Part shown: piece after piece, positions 1 through 11,142 of the stretch
Numbering within the stretch: the stretch's first letter is position 1
Layout: each line of letters starts with the position of its first letter
Source of the DNA: Symsagittifera roscoffensis
Lineage: Eukaryota; Xenacoelomorpha; Acoela; Convolutidae
NCBI RefSeq assembly: GCF_963678635.1
Contig: NC_087071.1
Span: forward strand, 24,688,013 to 24,752,012
Direction: 5' to 3'
DNA: 64,000 nucleotides
Program-made: the position numbers and the translations under genes
Notes under the pieces: generated by a model
The model's input: only the letters and a program-made list of their open reading frames with translations
Database searches by the model: none
Told to the model about the DNA's origin: nothing

Positions 1-47
1 AGTCACTAATACACTACGCTCACAAGCTCGCCCGTGTAAATATATAG

Positions 48-234
48 TTTGAAAGATGTGGGTTGGAACGGAAAAAAACAGCTTTGGAGTCTACAGGACT
101 TCAACCGCCGAACTCTCGGTCAAGAGTCAGTTGCCTTCGACACTAGTCCACTGCTGCTTGAAAACGACTACTTGCTGACATACTCAAATATCAATAACCA
201 GGCAGCAATAAATGCGCTTAAAGAGCGGATATAG
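48..234 (+). CDS. Possible last coding exon of a plus-strand host gene
   Basis: An AG acceptor (TATATAG, ending at 47) is followed by an open frame from 49 to the TAG at 232-234. The first exon base would complete a codon from the previous exon, which lies outside the window. The roughly 61 residues begin LKDVGWNGKKQLW and end NALKERI; codons look coding-like, with a CTG/CTT/TTG leucine mix and GAA/GAC. An AATAAA lies inside the frame near 210. No family is recognised. The orientation would make this gene convergent with the minus-strand gene to its right. It could be a chance frame, because only one exon boundary is visible. Confidence 0.35.
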
Positions 235-1916
235 CAAATTTGCATAATTTACAATGCGTTGCTTCATTTATCGCTCAAAAAAGAAGTGCAACGTGCTCAA
301 GTATTAAAATGAGTTTGCAAAAAAAATGCAACGTCTTAAAAATTTCCGAGACAATTATTTGCTAGTTGGGTTGGAAAAAAGTGGCTTCGTAATATAACAC
401 TATGTTAGCTGGCTCGCAGTTTTAACAAATCTTTATTTCAAACCCAATAATTTTATTTCATAATTACTGCTATTGTTTTTTAAACGATTTTTTTTTTGGT
501 AAATTAGACTATCTTAATTTTGTCAATTTTGCGCAGAAAAAGCTATTCACTTATTTATGAACTTCATTGTGAAATGAAACCAGGCACCTATACTAATGTA
601 TAAGAGAAACTTTCGTCCGCGGAGAATCCAATAAGCGAAAATTCGTCAGTCGATCAAATTCACTATTCAAAAATTCGATGCAAATAAACAATTAAATCAG
701 ATTGCACATTGATTGGTTCAGAATTACGCACATTAAAATTTTCGCGCATGAGAAAATACCCCTAATTTATCATCACAGTCGAGATTTTTGACCTGAAGTA
801 ACACTAGACATTTGTAACACAGCGGCGAAGCTGAGCTTTGCATCACTTACGATTCAAAGCAAAAAGAAACGAAAAAAAATCGAAAAGGTCGAAAACAAAT
901 TAGATCTATTAAAATGAATAAAGCTAGTTTTGAAACAAAAACACGACAAGACAATAGAATGTGTAATCAGCATCGGAAGATAATGTACCCAGCGGTAACA
1001 AAGTCAAAAATACCCTGTTAGAAACAAACCTGAACAAAACTTCAGGCATCTGAAAATATAATACGTCCACCTCAACCTCAAAATACTTAATTTGCTCGTC
1101 AAAGATACAACATGAGGACACTAAGCCGATATATAATAGGTCGAAACCTATTTAGCCCCACAAAAGAAAATTAAAAAAAAAAACATTTAAGACCAAGAAG
1201 ATGTCAAGTCCCCCTCAACCTCAAAACAGACACGCACACAAAAAACTTTTTTCACTGGTCAAAAGACGCAATATGAGGCGAATAAGCTGATACAAACTGT
1301 TTAAAAAAATTTATGATGAAAAACTTAACTATATTTATATTAAAAAAATTAAGCATTTTGCGCGATCCAGAAGTGAGCATTAAGAAAAGTTTCCGTTGAA
1401 ATGACTCGAAATTAGGTCACTACGCTGATAAAAAATAGGCCGAAACCATTTGGTCAGAATAAAGCTTTTAACCGAAAAAAAATATATATATACGAAGTCA
1501 ATTTAAGTAAAATTACAAACAGCAGAGGTTAATCAGAACACTACAAGCAACTATGAGGAAAACTTTAAGAAGTATCTACACTATGGCAACTATACCGACA
1601 AAATATAAGCAGACAATAATAAGTCGGCAATTTTTTTTGAAACGGACTATTTCCCGTTTTGAAAAAAAAAACAGGTCCGATCAGTTAAACCAGGATCTTT
1701 GGCGTCCCAGGCGTATTGGTTACCTCAATAATAAGTGTGCCGGAGACGCTTAGAAATTCGAATTCATTATGAACCAAGATACCTATTGATTCAAGTAATT
1801 CTGTTAAACAAGCTGTTAACCCGAAAAAAGTCTATAATCCAGTTTGATAACGCTTGCTAATCGCAAGTGTAACAATCTAAATATTTTGCAATGTGGATGT
1901 AATAAAAGCTGCTTAC
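235..1916. repeat. Non-coding stretch with short diverged repeats
   Basis: I see no convincing exon here. From about 940 to 1500 there are three diverged copies of a unit of about 150 bp that contains a CTCAACCTCAAAA stretch or an AAGCCGATA-AAATAGG-CGAAACC stretch. The latter recurs at 5219-5270 and 9513-9560. Around 816-842 lies the short hairpin repeat (GCGAAGC...GCTTTGC) also found near 3975. 1790-1880 matches 5761-5850. The last exons of the minus-strand gene could be hidden here. Confidence 0.5.
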
Positions 1917-2137
1917 AAAGAACATCGTGGAACAAGAATATGAGCACTAGAGCAGTCACTACGATCAGTAGAGCAAACAGAATAGAGAGCACTGAAGACA
2001 CCATCTCTACTGTCTTGTTCGAGCCAAGTCGTCCACAACTCGACTTCGCACTCTTTTGTCTCCTTTTATGCCTTGCATTCTCTTCCGCCGACTCATTGCC
2101 ATTGTCTTCGCCAATTGCAACTTCACCTCCATTGCCA
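1917..2137 (-). CDS. Host gene exon 6: second membrane span
   Basis: The donor TTT|GTAAGC at 1916-1911 is clear. The start is less certain: the AG at 2139-2138 (TGTTTAAG) gives the phase exon 5 requires, while a more typical acceptor (GATTCAG, 2178) would be out of phase. The product holds a basic stretch (RHKRRQKSAK) and a span of about 25 residues (VSSVLSILFALLIVVTALVL). If the donor is skipped, the frame runs 33 residues into repeat DNA and stops at 1816. Confidence 0.5.
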
Positions 2138-2383
2138 CTTAAACACCCAGCGTACACTAGATTAGATTGGGTTCCCACTGAATCAAATCACGCAAAAAAA
2201 AGATAATTCCCAAGTACGAATCACGCCACAAAAGCTACGATAGAAGGCATTAAGTCTAAAAGATTACCACCCTTACCTTAAAAGGGTAGAGATAAAGATT
2301 CTGAAGAGAATATCATTTTGAAGAGATAAATATTCAATAACAAATATCTTATCATCTTAGAATAAAAAAACACAGACAAGCAC

Positions 2384-2557
2384 CTTTCATGGCTGTTCAA
2401 CATTGCGTTCGCATCAGTTTCTTCGTCCTGGTTCCCAACTGTGTTCGCACTTTCATCTTCGTGAGAGGACGACTCGTTTAAAGCAGTCACATTTTCTCCG
2501 TTGGCTTCATCGACATCAGGTTCCTGGTTCAGGATCAGCTGAGCCGCAAACAACCTT
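2384..2557 (-). CDS. Host gene exon 5: acidic loop
   Basis: The acceptor GTTTCAG and donor AAAG|GTGC enclose 174 nt (1 + 57 codons + 2). The encoded segment starts RLFAAQLILNQEPD and is rich in Asp, Glu, Asn and Ser, as expected for a disordered hydrophilic loop. Phase matches exon 4. Confidence 0.6.
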
Positions 2558-2639
2558 CTGAAACAAGTCATCTCTGAAGTAAATTGGCCAATTTTTGAAG
2601 AACATCCGACCTAGAGATTAATAATTTCACGTCCTCGCT

Positions 2640-2760
2640 ACTGCGACACGGTCACTTGTCAATCTTGCCAAGCACTAGCTACCAAAAAAGCAGACAATTA
2701 GACCGGAATCGAACCCCCGACTAAAAGATAACAAGTCTCACGTCCTCCAAGAAACATATG
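2640..2760 (-). repeat. tRNA-derived SINE-like debris
   Basis: On the minus strand a strong pol III B-box (GGGTTCGATTCC, about 2702-2713) is followed by GTCTGCTT, which also follows the B-boxes near 5700 and 9730. A second partial copy of the GAGGACGTGA segment lies at 2622-2640. No complete cloverleaf can be drawn. Confidence 0.35.
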
Positions 2761-2921
2761 TGTACTAAACATACGTGTTCGCTGTCTAATTGATGTAGCA
2801 ATTAAAACTATGTTCTGGAAGGAAACATGGTTTTGTAAAATTATCAATTGTCTTCAGGGAAAAGAGCTCTTATCCACTCCCCTCCTCGCGCATTTTAATT
2901 TCAATTTCCAACTGTTTTGAC

Positions 2922-3377
2922 GGGGGGTTGAGAAATTAGACGATAAGCAAATTAGACGGAGGTACTTAAATGGAACTTAGACGGTTTTGCAAAACTGCAA
3001 TTGTGAGAAAATAGACGAAAGTGAGAGAAATTAACTTTGTTTGCACACAAATTGCGTTAGAAAAACAAAATTGTTTGTAGACAACAGTTCAGGTTCGGTG
3101 CCCAAAAACTTTACAAGTCAATCATGCATAATTTATTCAATTCAAAACTCTCCTATAATATTCAGATTTGACATTTTATGTTCCTTTAAACTAATTGTTT
3201 TGATAGGTATTGACATTTTATGTTCTTTTTGTATTTGTGAAATTTCACTCTTCAGAAAAATTTTTGTTGGCCCTTTCAATTTCGTCTTAAATGCCAGATC
3301 TGTAAAAAATAAATTCCGTCTAATTTCGTTTTTGTAGCATCCGTCTAATTTGCTTATCGTCTAATTTCCTAGGCCCC
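2922..3377. mobile_element. 456-bp MITE with 8-bp target duplication
   Basis: The element has terminal inverted repeats of about 40 bp (outer ends GGGGGGTTGAGAAATTAGAC and GGGGCCTAGGAAATTAGACG, sharing GAAATTAGACGATAAGCAAA). It is flanked by a perfect 8-bp direct repeat, GTTTTGAC, at 2914-2921 and 3378-3385. TTAGACG or TAGACG recurs several times near the left end, as subterminal transposase-binding motifs do. There is no transposase, so it is non-autonomous. An 8-bp duplication fits hAT-like, P-like or Merlin-type superfamilies. It sits in the intron between exons 4 and 5 of the host gene. Confidence 0.8.
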
Positions 3378-3630
3378 GTTTTGACGTAGTCAAAATATAA
3401 TGAAGACTTGCATGCTGAGCAAACTAACTATTGTGAACATGTGCGATGTTACAAATTGTAGAAGAAGCAATTAAAACAATATGCAATTTACTTAAGAATA
3501 TTTAAACAACAATCACGCATGTAGCCATTAAAACAACTAAGAAAAGTTGTAAAACAGGGGAAGGTAAAGAGCCAAAAAAGTTGAATTTCAGCGCAACTAA
3601 AATTGTAACAAATTAGCAAAATCTACTAAC

Positions 3631-3791
3631 TTTTTCTCTTCAAATTTGATGTCGTATTTTTGCAAAAGCACTGCACAAAGAACATTCACAGTTGCAATAA
3701 CTGCCAGAAGAAAGATACCCGCACCCTTCCACGATTTGTCCTTGAACAGATTGCCACTAATGCTTGAATTGGACGAACTGTTGAATGTACC
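3631..3791 (-). CDS. Host gene exon 4: first membrane span
   Basis: The acceptor TTTATAG and donor GTTAGT enclose 161 nt. The product begins GTFNSSSNSS (Ser/Asn-rich, with glycosylation sequons), then a span of about 21 residues (GAGIFLLAVIATVNVLCAVL), then a Lys/Glu-rich segment. The exon ends two bases into a codon that exon 5 completes as Lys. Confidence 0.6.
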
Positions 3792-3954
3792 CTATAAATT
3801 ACACAAGCCTCATGTCATTTCAAGTTCTTTTTCAATACAAACACATCTATACCCAGCTTGAGTAACAATAGCTACTCAAACCAGTAGCCGATTCAGGGGG
3901 ACGCCCACATCCCTCAGAGATTCGACCCCCTGTTGACTTTAAAGGTCCCCACTT

Positions 3955-4289
3955 CTGTACAAGTTTACACAGAGGCGAAGCGGAGCTTCGCGCCACTTGC
4001 TATACAACACAAACAATAAAAAAAACATTAAAAAAAACCAGCAGAATTTTATATGTTGAAAAAATAGGAACCAAAAAATTCGGATGTCTAGATAAAATCA
4101 ACTAGGGGCCCCAGCTAAAACTGGAGGTATGTATTTGATTATTAATGGATTTGCTATACGGATGTTGCACGAAAAAAAAAAAAGTGATTTCAAAAATTGG
4201 ACTTAGCCCAAAACCTTAGTTGTTTCTCTACAAAGTAAAATAAAATTTTTTTTTGGGATAATCAATTTCCCCAAGAAGATAAAAATACC
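3955..4289. repeat. Hairpin-headed dispersed repeat, copy 1
   Basis: It begins with a perfect 7-bp stem, GCGAAGC-GGA-GCTTCGC (3975-3991), and continues through CTAAAACTGGAGGTATGT and CCCAAAACCTTAGTTGTTTC. The same order recurs at 11705-11930. Hairpin heads also occur near 824 and 6219. Confidence 0.6.
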
Positions 4290-5142
4290 TTTTCAAAAAA
4301 TTAAGGAGCCACCGCTTCTGCAGCAACCATTATTGCAACCGGTTGTTTCACTTGAACTTTTTATCTCAGATTTGATTGAGTAAATTTTAAGAAAATTTCA
4401 AAAGCTTTTAAAAAACGGTCAAAAGTTCTATCAAACGGTCAAAAGGATTTCAAAAATCCATGCCTTTTTCCTGCAAAGAGCAAGTTGTTGCCGCTTAAGC
4501 AGAGTAAATTCCCAAAAACCGGGTGCCTCGATAAAACAACCTGAGAATTGGCACGGTAGTTTTCGCGTAAAGTCAAAAACTTGGCTAAAGCTTCAAACTT
4601 CGACTTGTTTGAAGGCCAAAACTTTTTCGTTAATCAAACTGGGCAAAGACAATTATAAAGAAAAGCTTTCAACGAGTTGTTCTGATTAAACCTATGATTT
4701 CAGATTTGGCTGGATAGTTAGAGACAAAAGTCCCCAAAAAACCGTCAACTAATCAAAAATTTGACATTTCCGAAAATCATAACTTTTTGTGTGAAAACAG
4801 GGCAGGGTCGCTTATGTAGAAGGGATTCAATCAACCTGTAATCTCGATTGAACCCAAAATCTGATTTGGCGAAAAAATTCTCGCAGAATATCCAAAAAAA
4901 AACGTTCAAGAAATCGAAATGTTGACTTTTCCGAAGGTCATAGCTTTTGGTGTCAGAAAACTTTGGGAGCAGTCGCATAATCCAATGAGATTCTCACAAA
5001 CTGTTCTCTGAATTGAACCCAAATTCTCAAATATGGCAGGGTAGTTTTCAAGAAAACAAAAAAACAATACGGTTCAAATATTCCCCCACAGACTTTTTCG
5101 AAGGCTGTAGACAGAGGGTTATAGCAAAAAGAGACTCTAAGG
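4290..5142. repeat. Satellite-like array, monomers of about 160 bp
   Basis: A motif near GAC-TTTCCGAAA-TCATAGCTTTT recurs at about 4437, 4599, 4763, 4924 and 5090, a spacing of 161-166 bp. Between occurrences lies a conserved TTGAACCCAAA...GGCAGGGTAGTTTTC segment. The monomers are strongly diverged. Confidence 0.6.
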
Positions 5143-5405
5143 GAGTATACAGGCACAAAACAAACACGAAAGGTGCGGATGGAGAGCTCAATTTGCGTTC
5201 TCTTGAACCAACTCAAAATTAGGTCACTGAACCGATAAAAAATATACCGAAATAATTAGGCCGAAGAATTTTTTAATAGCGAAACAATTAAACAACGAAT
5301 GAAATACAAAATCAAGGCAAGCAAAATGACAAAATGTAGGAGTAAATCAAACAATAAGAGAAACAATAAGTAAAAATGCCCGCAGCAAAAAAAAACAAAT
5401 TCAAG

Positions 5406-5627
5406 ATGTGACTTTTCCGAAGGTCATAGCTTTTGGTGTCAGAAAACTTTATGAGCAGTCGCATAATCCAATGAGATTCTCACAAACTGTTCTCTGAATT
5501 GAACCCAAATTCTCAAATATGGCAGGGTAGTTTTCGAGAAAACAAAAAAACAATACGGTTCAAATATTCCCCCACAGACTTTTTCGAAGGCTGTAGACAG
5601 AGGGTTCTAGCAAAAAGAGACTCTAAG
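5406..5627. repeat. Recent direct duplication of 4921-5142
   Basis: About 222 bp nearly identical to 4921-5142, far closer than neighbouring monomers are to each other, so this is a recent segmental copy. 5143-5405 between the two copies carries the AGGTCACT...CCGATAAAAAATA repeat. Confidence 0.75.
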
Positions 5628-5850
5628 ACATCTAAGCCGATAACAGATAAGCAGACAAATAATTGGGCGACTGGGTCCTGGTCAGATTCGAACCCAGGAA
5701 CATTGCCGTTCAAGGCATATTCGATACATCCAGGCTAAATTGGCCCAGAATTCAAAATAAGTAAGTTACAAGTGATTCTCTTAAACAAGTTGACCCGAAA
5801 AAAAGTTTGTACTCCAGTTTGATAACGCTCGCTAATCGCTAGCGAAAAGA
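5628..5850 (-). repeat. tRNA-like SINE fragment
   Basis: On the minus strand there is an A-box-like TTTAGCCTGGATGT, a GCC/GGC anticodon-like arm and the B-box GGGTTCGAATCTG (about 5688-5700), followed by GTCTGCTTATC. The stretch resembles a decayed tRNA but lacks a full acceptor stem. 5761-5850 matches 1790-1880. Confidence 0.45.
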
Positions 5851-6204
5851 CATCCATATTTGCCTGACCGAACCAAAATTTTTCCTACAGGCGCCAACCA
5901 ATACAAATTTAGAAGCGCGCGATAAAAAAACATGATTTTTTGGTCAAAACTTGATTGGCACGTTTTCACAACACTTGCCCGCGGCGCAAAAAAATTGGTC
6001 AAACTAGGGTTTTAATAGGGCATTGTGAGAGCCCTAAAAATTAACTCGGTCACCCTGACAAAATTACAAAACTTTTGAATTTTTTTCAGTCTCGCATGGG
6101 ACTAAATGATCAATCGTATTGAAACAGTTTTAAGTCGTGATGTGGAGCACAAAAAAAAATCCGTTTTATTACATTTTAACACAATTTTAGCCAGTATGGT
6201 CAAA

Positions 6205-6380
6205 TTTAAAACACAGAGGCGAAGATTCGCTTCGTACACTAGCGAAAACACGACAAAAGGCAGCTCTATAAAGTACAATAAGAAGTAGAAACAAGCTGAG
6301 AATTACTAAAAATTAGGCTATGTCTCATATTCGATCTGCGTCTCACGCAGTAACCACTAAGCCACGAAAGATCAATTAAT
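6205..6380. repeat. Hairpin repeat followed by a tRNA-like half
   Basis: A copy of the GCGAAG/CTTCG hairpin head lies near 6219. On the minus strand, 6325-6372 contains an A-box-like GTGGCTTAGTGG and an arm CTGC-GTGAGAC-GCAG. The B-box position (ATCGAATATGAG) is degenerate, so this is a tRNA relic and not a gene. Confidence 0.35.
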
Positions 6381-6829
6381 AACAAACACTTGCCTCAAAA
6401 AAAAGCAGAGAACAGATGTTATGTAACTTCCAATGATAGATCGTGATTATAGCAAAAGTACCACCAAATAAGTGAACACTTTCTTCTTTCAATGAACACT
6501 TTTAGAAAAAAAAAGAAGATTCGCACTGATTCACTAGCTGCTCACTACTATAAATTCATTCTCTTTCGACCAAAACAAAAAAAAAAACACTTTTTAGCAC
6601 GAACAAATATGAAGTTTTTTTTACCACAACTTAAAAAAAATAAAAATAAAAGTATGAAATCAAGTTCTATTTGCATAAAATACGTCCAGAAACAATCGAC
6701 TTCAATTACTAAACGCTCAAAACTAAATAACAAGCGTCAACGGAGTCAAAGAAACTTGATTAATTTCCCGTAGAACGGAAAAAAAATTTGTTGTCAGGAA
6801 GAACTTTAAACTAATCTATTCTCAGAATT

Positions 6830-6960
6830 TATGCATTTCTTGTAAAGGAATTTCAGTTTGAAAGAAAAAACTATTCCTGCTCAGATTCGAACCAACAAAC
6901 TTTTCCATCTGACATTCTTCACCTAGCCTTCGCCTCCAGTCTAAGTCCGGCACCTAGCCT
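6830..6960. repeat. SINE tail fragment
   Basis: CTATTCCTGCTCAGATTCGAACC (minus-strand B-box) and the preceding GTAAAGGAA-TTCAGTTTGAAA match the SINE at 9500-9800. 6381-6829 is AT-rich with nothing I recognise. Confidence 0.4.
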
Positions 6961-6975
6961 TCACCTCTCGAGACC

Positions 6976-9340
6976 AAAAATGGCAGTACAAAATCGAACT
7001 CGAATTTGATCCAATCAAACGAGCAATTTAAAGCGATTGCGCTTTTTCGAAGATTTCAAATTCAAGGTCAAATCTTCAAGTGCATAAAATTTTTAATCAA
7101 CAAGGATCAGATATTTTAAAGGTTTTGGAGCTTTCCCCCAAGATATAATTAATCTCTTACAAAAAAAATAAGTAGTAGCGTCTTCTGCCGGAAATATTCG
7201 CGCAACCGTTTCTTTCAATTGAACTTTCCATCTCAGTTTTGCTAGACAAGCTTTAGGAAAATTCAAAACAAAACTAGAAAAACGGCCAAAGCTCAAAAAG
7301 TTGACTTTCCAAAACCCGTTACTTTTTCTGCTATCAGCAGGTCCGGCCCGGCAAAACAAGAGAAGATTCCCAAGATCAGGTTTCTCGATTGAAGACCAAA
7401 GCTGAGATTTGGCAAGGTAATTTTAGAGAAGTCAAAAAATTTCCACAAGAAGGTCAAAGCTTTTACTGGTTTGTGGTCATCACTCTTTCTAAAAACAAAT
7501 TAGGCGTGGCAAATTCAAAAAGTAAGCTTCCAAGAACCTGTTGTGTCGAATAAACCTATGATATCATATTTGGCAGGATAGTTATCGAAAGAAAACAGTC
7601 AATGAATCAAAACGATGACATTTCCGAAACTAATAGCTTTGCTTTTTAGAAAAAAAAGTTAGTTCTTACTTGTCACAAGCTTAATGCACATCGTCCTAAA
7701 TTTCTGTAGTAGTGATGGCTTCGGGCCAAAAATGGCAGTGCCCAATTGAACTTGAATTTGATTCAATCAAACGAGCAATTTGAGCCATTGCGCTTTTTTC
7801 GAAGACTTCAATTTCAAGGTCAAATCTTCAAGGGCAAACAATTTTCAATCAACAAAGATCTGGAACTTTTAAAATTTGAGAATTTTCGCCAAAACATAAT
7901 TATTCTCTTACAAAAAAAAGGAGTAGCGCCTTCGGCCGGAAATATTCGCGCCACCGTTTCTTTCAATTGAACTTTCCATCTCAGTTTTGATAGATAAGAT
8001 TCAGGAAAACTCAAAAAATATCTAGAAAAACGGTCACAGCTCAAAAAGTTGACTTTCCGAAACCAGTAACTTTTTCTGCTCAAAGCAGATCGTGCTCGGC
8101 AAAACGAGAGAAGACTCTCAAGATCAGGTGTTTCGATTGATCATTAAAACTGAGAATTGGCAAGGTAATTTTCGAGTAGTCATAGAATTTCCAAAAGACT
8201 GTCAAAGCTTTTACTTGTTTGTGGTCATCACTTTTCTGAAAACAAATTAGGCGTGGCAAATTAAAAAGTAAGCTTCCAACAACCTGTTGTGTCGAACAAA
8301 CCTATGGTATCATATTTGGCAGGATAATTATAGAAAAAAAAACAGTCAGAGAATCAGAACGATGACCTGTCCGAAACTCAGTTTGCTTTTTTTTTTAAAA
8401 TCGTTTTTTTAAATTTATTTATTGAACTTGTGACAAATTTAATGAACAACGTCTTATATTTCTGTAGTAGTTCTGACTTGAGATCAAAAATTGCAGCGCA
8501 AAATCGAACTTTGATTCAATCAAACGAGCAATTTAAAGCGATTGCGCTTTTTCGAATTTCTCAAATTCGAGGTCAAATCTTCAAGGGCATACAATTTTCG
8601 ATCAAGAAAGATCAAGAATTTTAAAGATTTTGGAACTTTCCCCCAAAACATAATTAATCTCTTACAAAAAAAAAGAAGTAGAGCCTTCAACCGGAAAAAT
8701 TTGCGCAACCGTTTCTTTCGATTGAACTCTCCGTCTCAGTTTTGATAGATAAGCTTTGGAAAAAGTCAAAAAAAAATCTAGAAAAACGGTCGAAGCTCAA
8801 AAAGTTGATTTTCCAACACCCGTAACTTTTTCTGCTATAAACAGGTCATGCCAGGCAAAACAAGAGAAAATTCCCAAAATCAAGTTTCTCGTTTGAACAC
8901 TAAAACTGAGAATTGGCACGGTAATTTTCGAGTAGTCAAAGTATTTCGAAAAGACGGTCAAAGCTTTTTACTGGTTTGTGGTCATCTTTTTTTCTAAAAA
9001 CAAATCAGGCGTTTCAAATAAAAAAAAAGCTTCCAACAACCTTTTGTGTCGAATAAACCTATGATATTATATTTGGCAGGATTGTTATCGAAAAAAAAAA
9101 CAGTCAACGAATCAAAACGATGGCAGTTCCGAAACTCATAGCTTTGCTTTTTAAAAGAAAATTTGAAATTAGTTTTTTTTAAATAACTTGTAGAACTTAT
9201 GAGAAATTGAACGGACAACTTTTGCAGAAAAGATCCATCCAACCTGCAACTTCGATTGAACCCAAAAACGCATGTTTGGCAGGTTAATTCTCGATAAAAA
9301 TCAAAAGCGATCGACGGCAATGAATGAAAACTTAGAAAAT
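6976..9340. repeat. Three tandem copies of a higher-order unit of about 750 bp
   Basis: Units start at the phrase AAAAATGGCAGT or AAAAATTGCAGC near 6976, 7728 and 8486, so the period is about 755 bp. Each unit contains CAATCAAACGAGCAATTT, a SCCGGAAATATTCGCGC-ACCG stretch, CAATTGAACTTTCCATCTCAG, and several of the 160-bp-type monomers (ACTTTTTCTGCT, GGCAGGATAGTTATCG). All of it lies within host-gene intron 3. Open frames here are short and not conserved between units. Confidence 0.75.
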
Positions 9341-9499
9341 GATTAACAAGCAACAACTGACTAGACGAAAATTAAATATTCTCCCGTATAACCTCAAATA
9401 TATTTGTTGTCCGGGAAAAGTTTTTAGTATGTATTCTATTCTAAGAATCTGAGCATTTATACAATCTGAAATGAAGCGTATAACTTATGCTTCCTTTGA

Positions 9500-9800
9500 A
9501 ATTCCCTTTGAAATTAGGTCAATTGCCGATAAAATATAAGCCGAAATCATTTAAGCCGAAGAAAAATTTCAAGCGAAAAAACAGCAAAGTATACGAAGTC
9601 AAGGGTACTAAAATCAAAAACTGCAGGAGTAAGTCGAAACGACAAAACAAGCAGACAACTATAGGCCGATATTTTTTGTAGTAAAGGAACAATTCCAGTT
9701 TGAAAAAAATCTATTCCTGATCAGATTCGAACCTGAGACATTTGCCGACCTACATTCTTCACCTCCAGTCTAAGTACGGAAAATTAGCCTTCATCTCCAG
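9500..9800 (-). repeat. SINE-like repeat with tRNA-related head
   Basis: On the minus strand a B-box, GGTTCGAATCTGATCAGG (about 9715-9732), precedes GTCTGCTTGTTTTG and then CTTCGTATAC and GGCTTATATTTTATCGG. It is the most complete member of the family also seen at 1590-1760, 5219-5760 and 6830-6960. Confidence 0.5.
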
Positions 9801-9956
9801 TGCCGGACTCGCATAGAAATTATAAACGCGAAAAAAAATTTAAACAAGTTGAAAGTCTATACGCGAAAAAAAAGGTCTATATTCCTGCATAATAAATGTC
9901 TTAACCTCATTCATTGACACTTAAGTATCTCTGTCAGCAGGAAAAAGGGAACTTAC

Positions 9957-10049
9957 TTGTTCTATTAGAAACTGTAGAGTATCGAATGAAATGAAAACTG
10001 TTGGCAACTTGAAATCTGCTTCATCCAGTTTCACACCAACTGTCGTATC
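9957..10049 (-). CDS. Host gene exon 3: ectodomain
   Basis: This is a 31-codon phase-0 exon between the acceptor TTTTTTAG and a consensus donor CAA|GTAAGT. It encodes DTTVGVKLDEADF...LIEQ. It was too short to stand out as a long open frame, and the paired splice sites are the main support. Confidence 0.65.
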
Positions 10050-10339
10050 CTAAAAAAAATGACTTCTAATATGTTCGTCTTAAAAAGTAGAGAGGCCTAA
10101 GATGATCAAAAACTATGATTTGTTCAATTGTGAGGTATAAAGAGTCGCCAAAAGTTCGGACCTATAGAATTAATTAAAAAGAGTAAAAGTTAACATTGAA
10201 GAGTTTGTCTTAACGGCGAATTCTACAAAAAAAATCAACTCTTTCAATGAACAATGTCTGTCCCTTTTTTGCAACGGATTAAAGATATTGTCATAGTCCA
10301 AATCAATAATTTGAATTTACACTTATTGTCTTCGTTTTC

Positions 10340-10620
10340 GGTAGTTTTTAAAATAATTCACAGAACTTGTGACCAAATTTAATGGACAACGTCTTAAATT
10401 TCTGTAGAAATGCTGGCTTGAGACCCAAAAATGGCAGTGCGAAACTGAACAAATCTTTGATTCAATCAAACGAACAGATCAAAGCCATTGCGCTTTTTCG
10501 AACACTTCAATTTCAATATCGAATCTTCATGGGCATACAATTTTCAACCAACAAAGATCTGCCTTGCTTTTTTTCACAGCAGGAGCGACTACAAAACATT
10601 TAAAAACTTTAACAAATGTA
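10340..10620. repeat. Partial copy of the higher-order unit
   Basis: It matches the start of the 6976-9340 units (TTAATG-ACAACGTCTTA, TTTCTGTAG, AAAAATGGCAGTGC, GATTCAATCAAACGA) but breaks off after about 250 bp. It lies in host-gene intron 2. Confidence 0.6.
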
Positions 10621-10791
10621 TAGTTTTTAACAAATTTATCGGATAACTTCTATTTCTGACCACGTGACTGAAAAATTGCGTTAATCTGTAACCAAACTTG
10701 CAATTGAAAACCAAAACAGCAATGCACCAAGCAAAACAAGCGCACTTTGTCAGAGATGTCCAATTTTAAAACAAGTTTTTGAAAAATTAAC

Positions 10792-11142
10792 TTCATATGT
10801 CAAAATGAGTCCTTCCACTGCCGCCTGTTGAGCCGATTCCTCAATTGCGGGCAATCTGCAATTCACGGAAGAGACGTTCGAAGTCCAATTCGCATCATTA
10901 GTGACCACCATACCGTTAAATCCTCCATAATCATTACAATTGTTGCCATTTTTCTTCTCGTGTAAGTAAGCTAAGGGTACTTTTTGGATGACTTTTTCTG
11001 GATTCTGGAACTTAACACATAGCGAGCACAACTGCCCAAACGGCTCGGTATTTGACTGGGAGAATAATTTCACCTCGCACACATCAATAAAGTCAACGGA
11101 AGCTATGTCGCTGGCCGCTGAGTTTACATCAGGAACAAACAG
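10792..11142 (-). CDS. Host gene exon 2: ectodomain
   Basis: The exon is bounded by the acceptor TTTTTTTTCAG and a weaker donor, GTTAAT, and spans 117 codons in phase 0. It contains six Cys (VCEV, LCSLC, NNC, VNC; the sixth lies beyond the donor if that site is not used), two N-glycosylation sequons and an acidic C-terminal half. Reading on past the donor gives only a short tail to a stop at 10750, so splicing here is inferred from the phase match with exon 3. Confidence 0.6.

Noticed and set aside
1844-2206. 120-codon plus-strand frame
   Set aside because: Antisense to exon 6 of the host gene, whose strand carries membrane span and splice sites.
3041-3337. 98-codon plus-strand frame
   Set aside because: Lies wholly inside the MITE; low-complexity, hydrophobic and without homologous motifs.
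6325-6372. tRNA gene on the minus strand
   Set aside because: Anticodon-like arm is present but the B-box and acceptor stem are degenerate.
7820-8083. Similar open frames recurring at 7093-7359 and 8520-8708
   Set aside because: They follow the 755-bp repeat units and are not kept open in each unit, so they reflect repeat copying, not genes.
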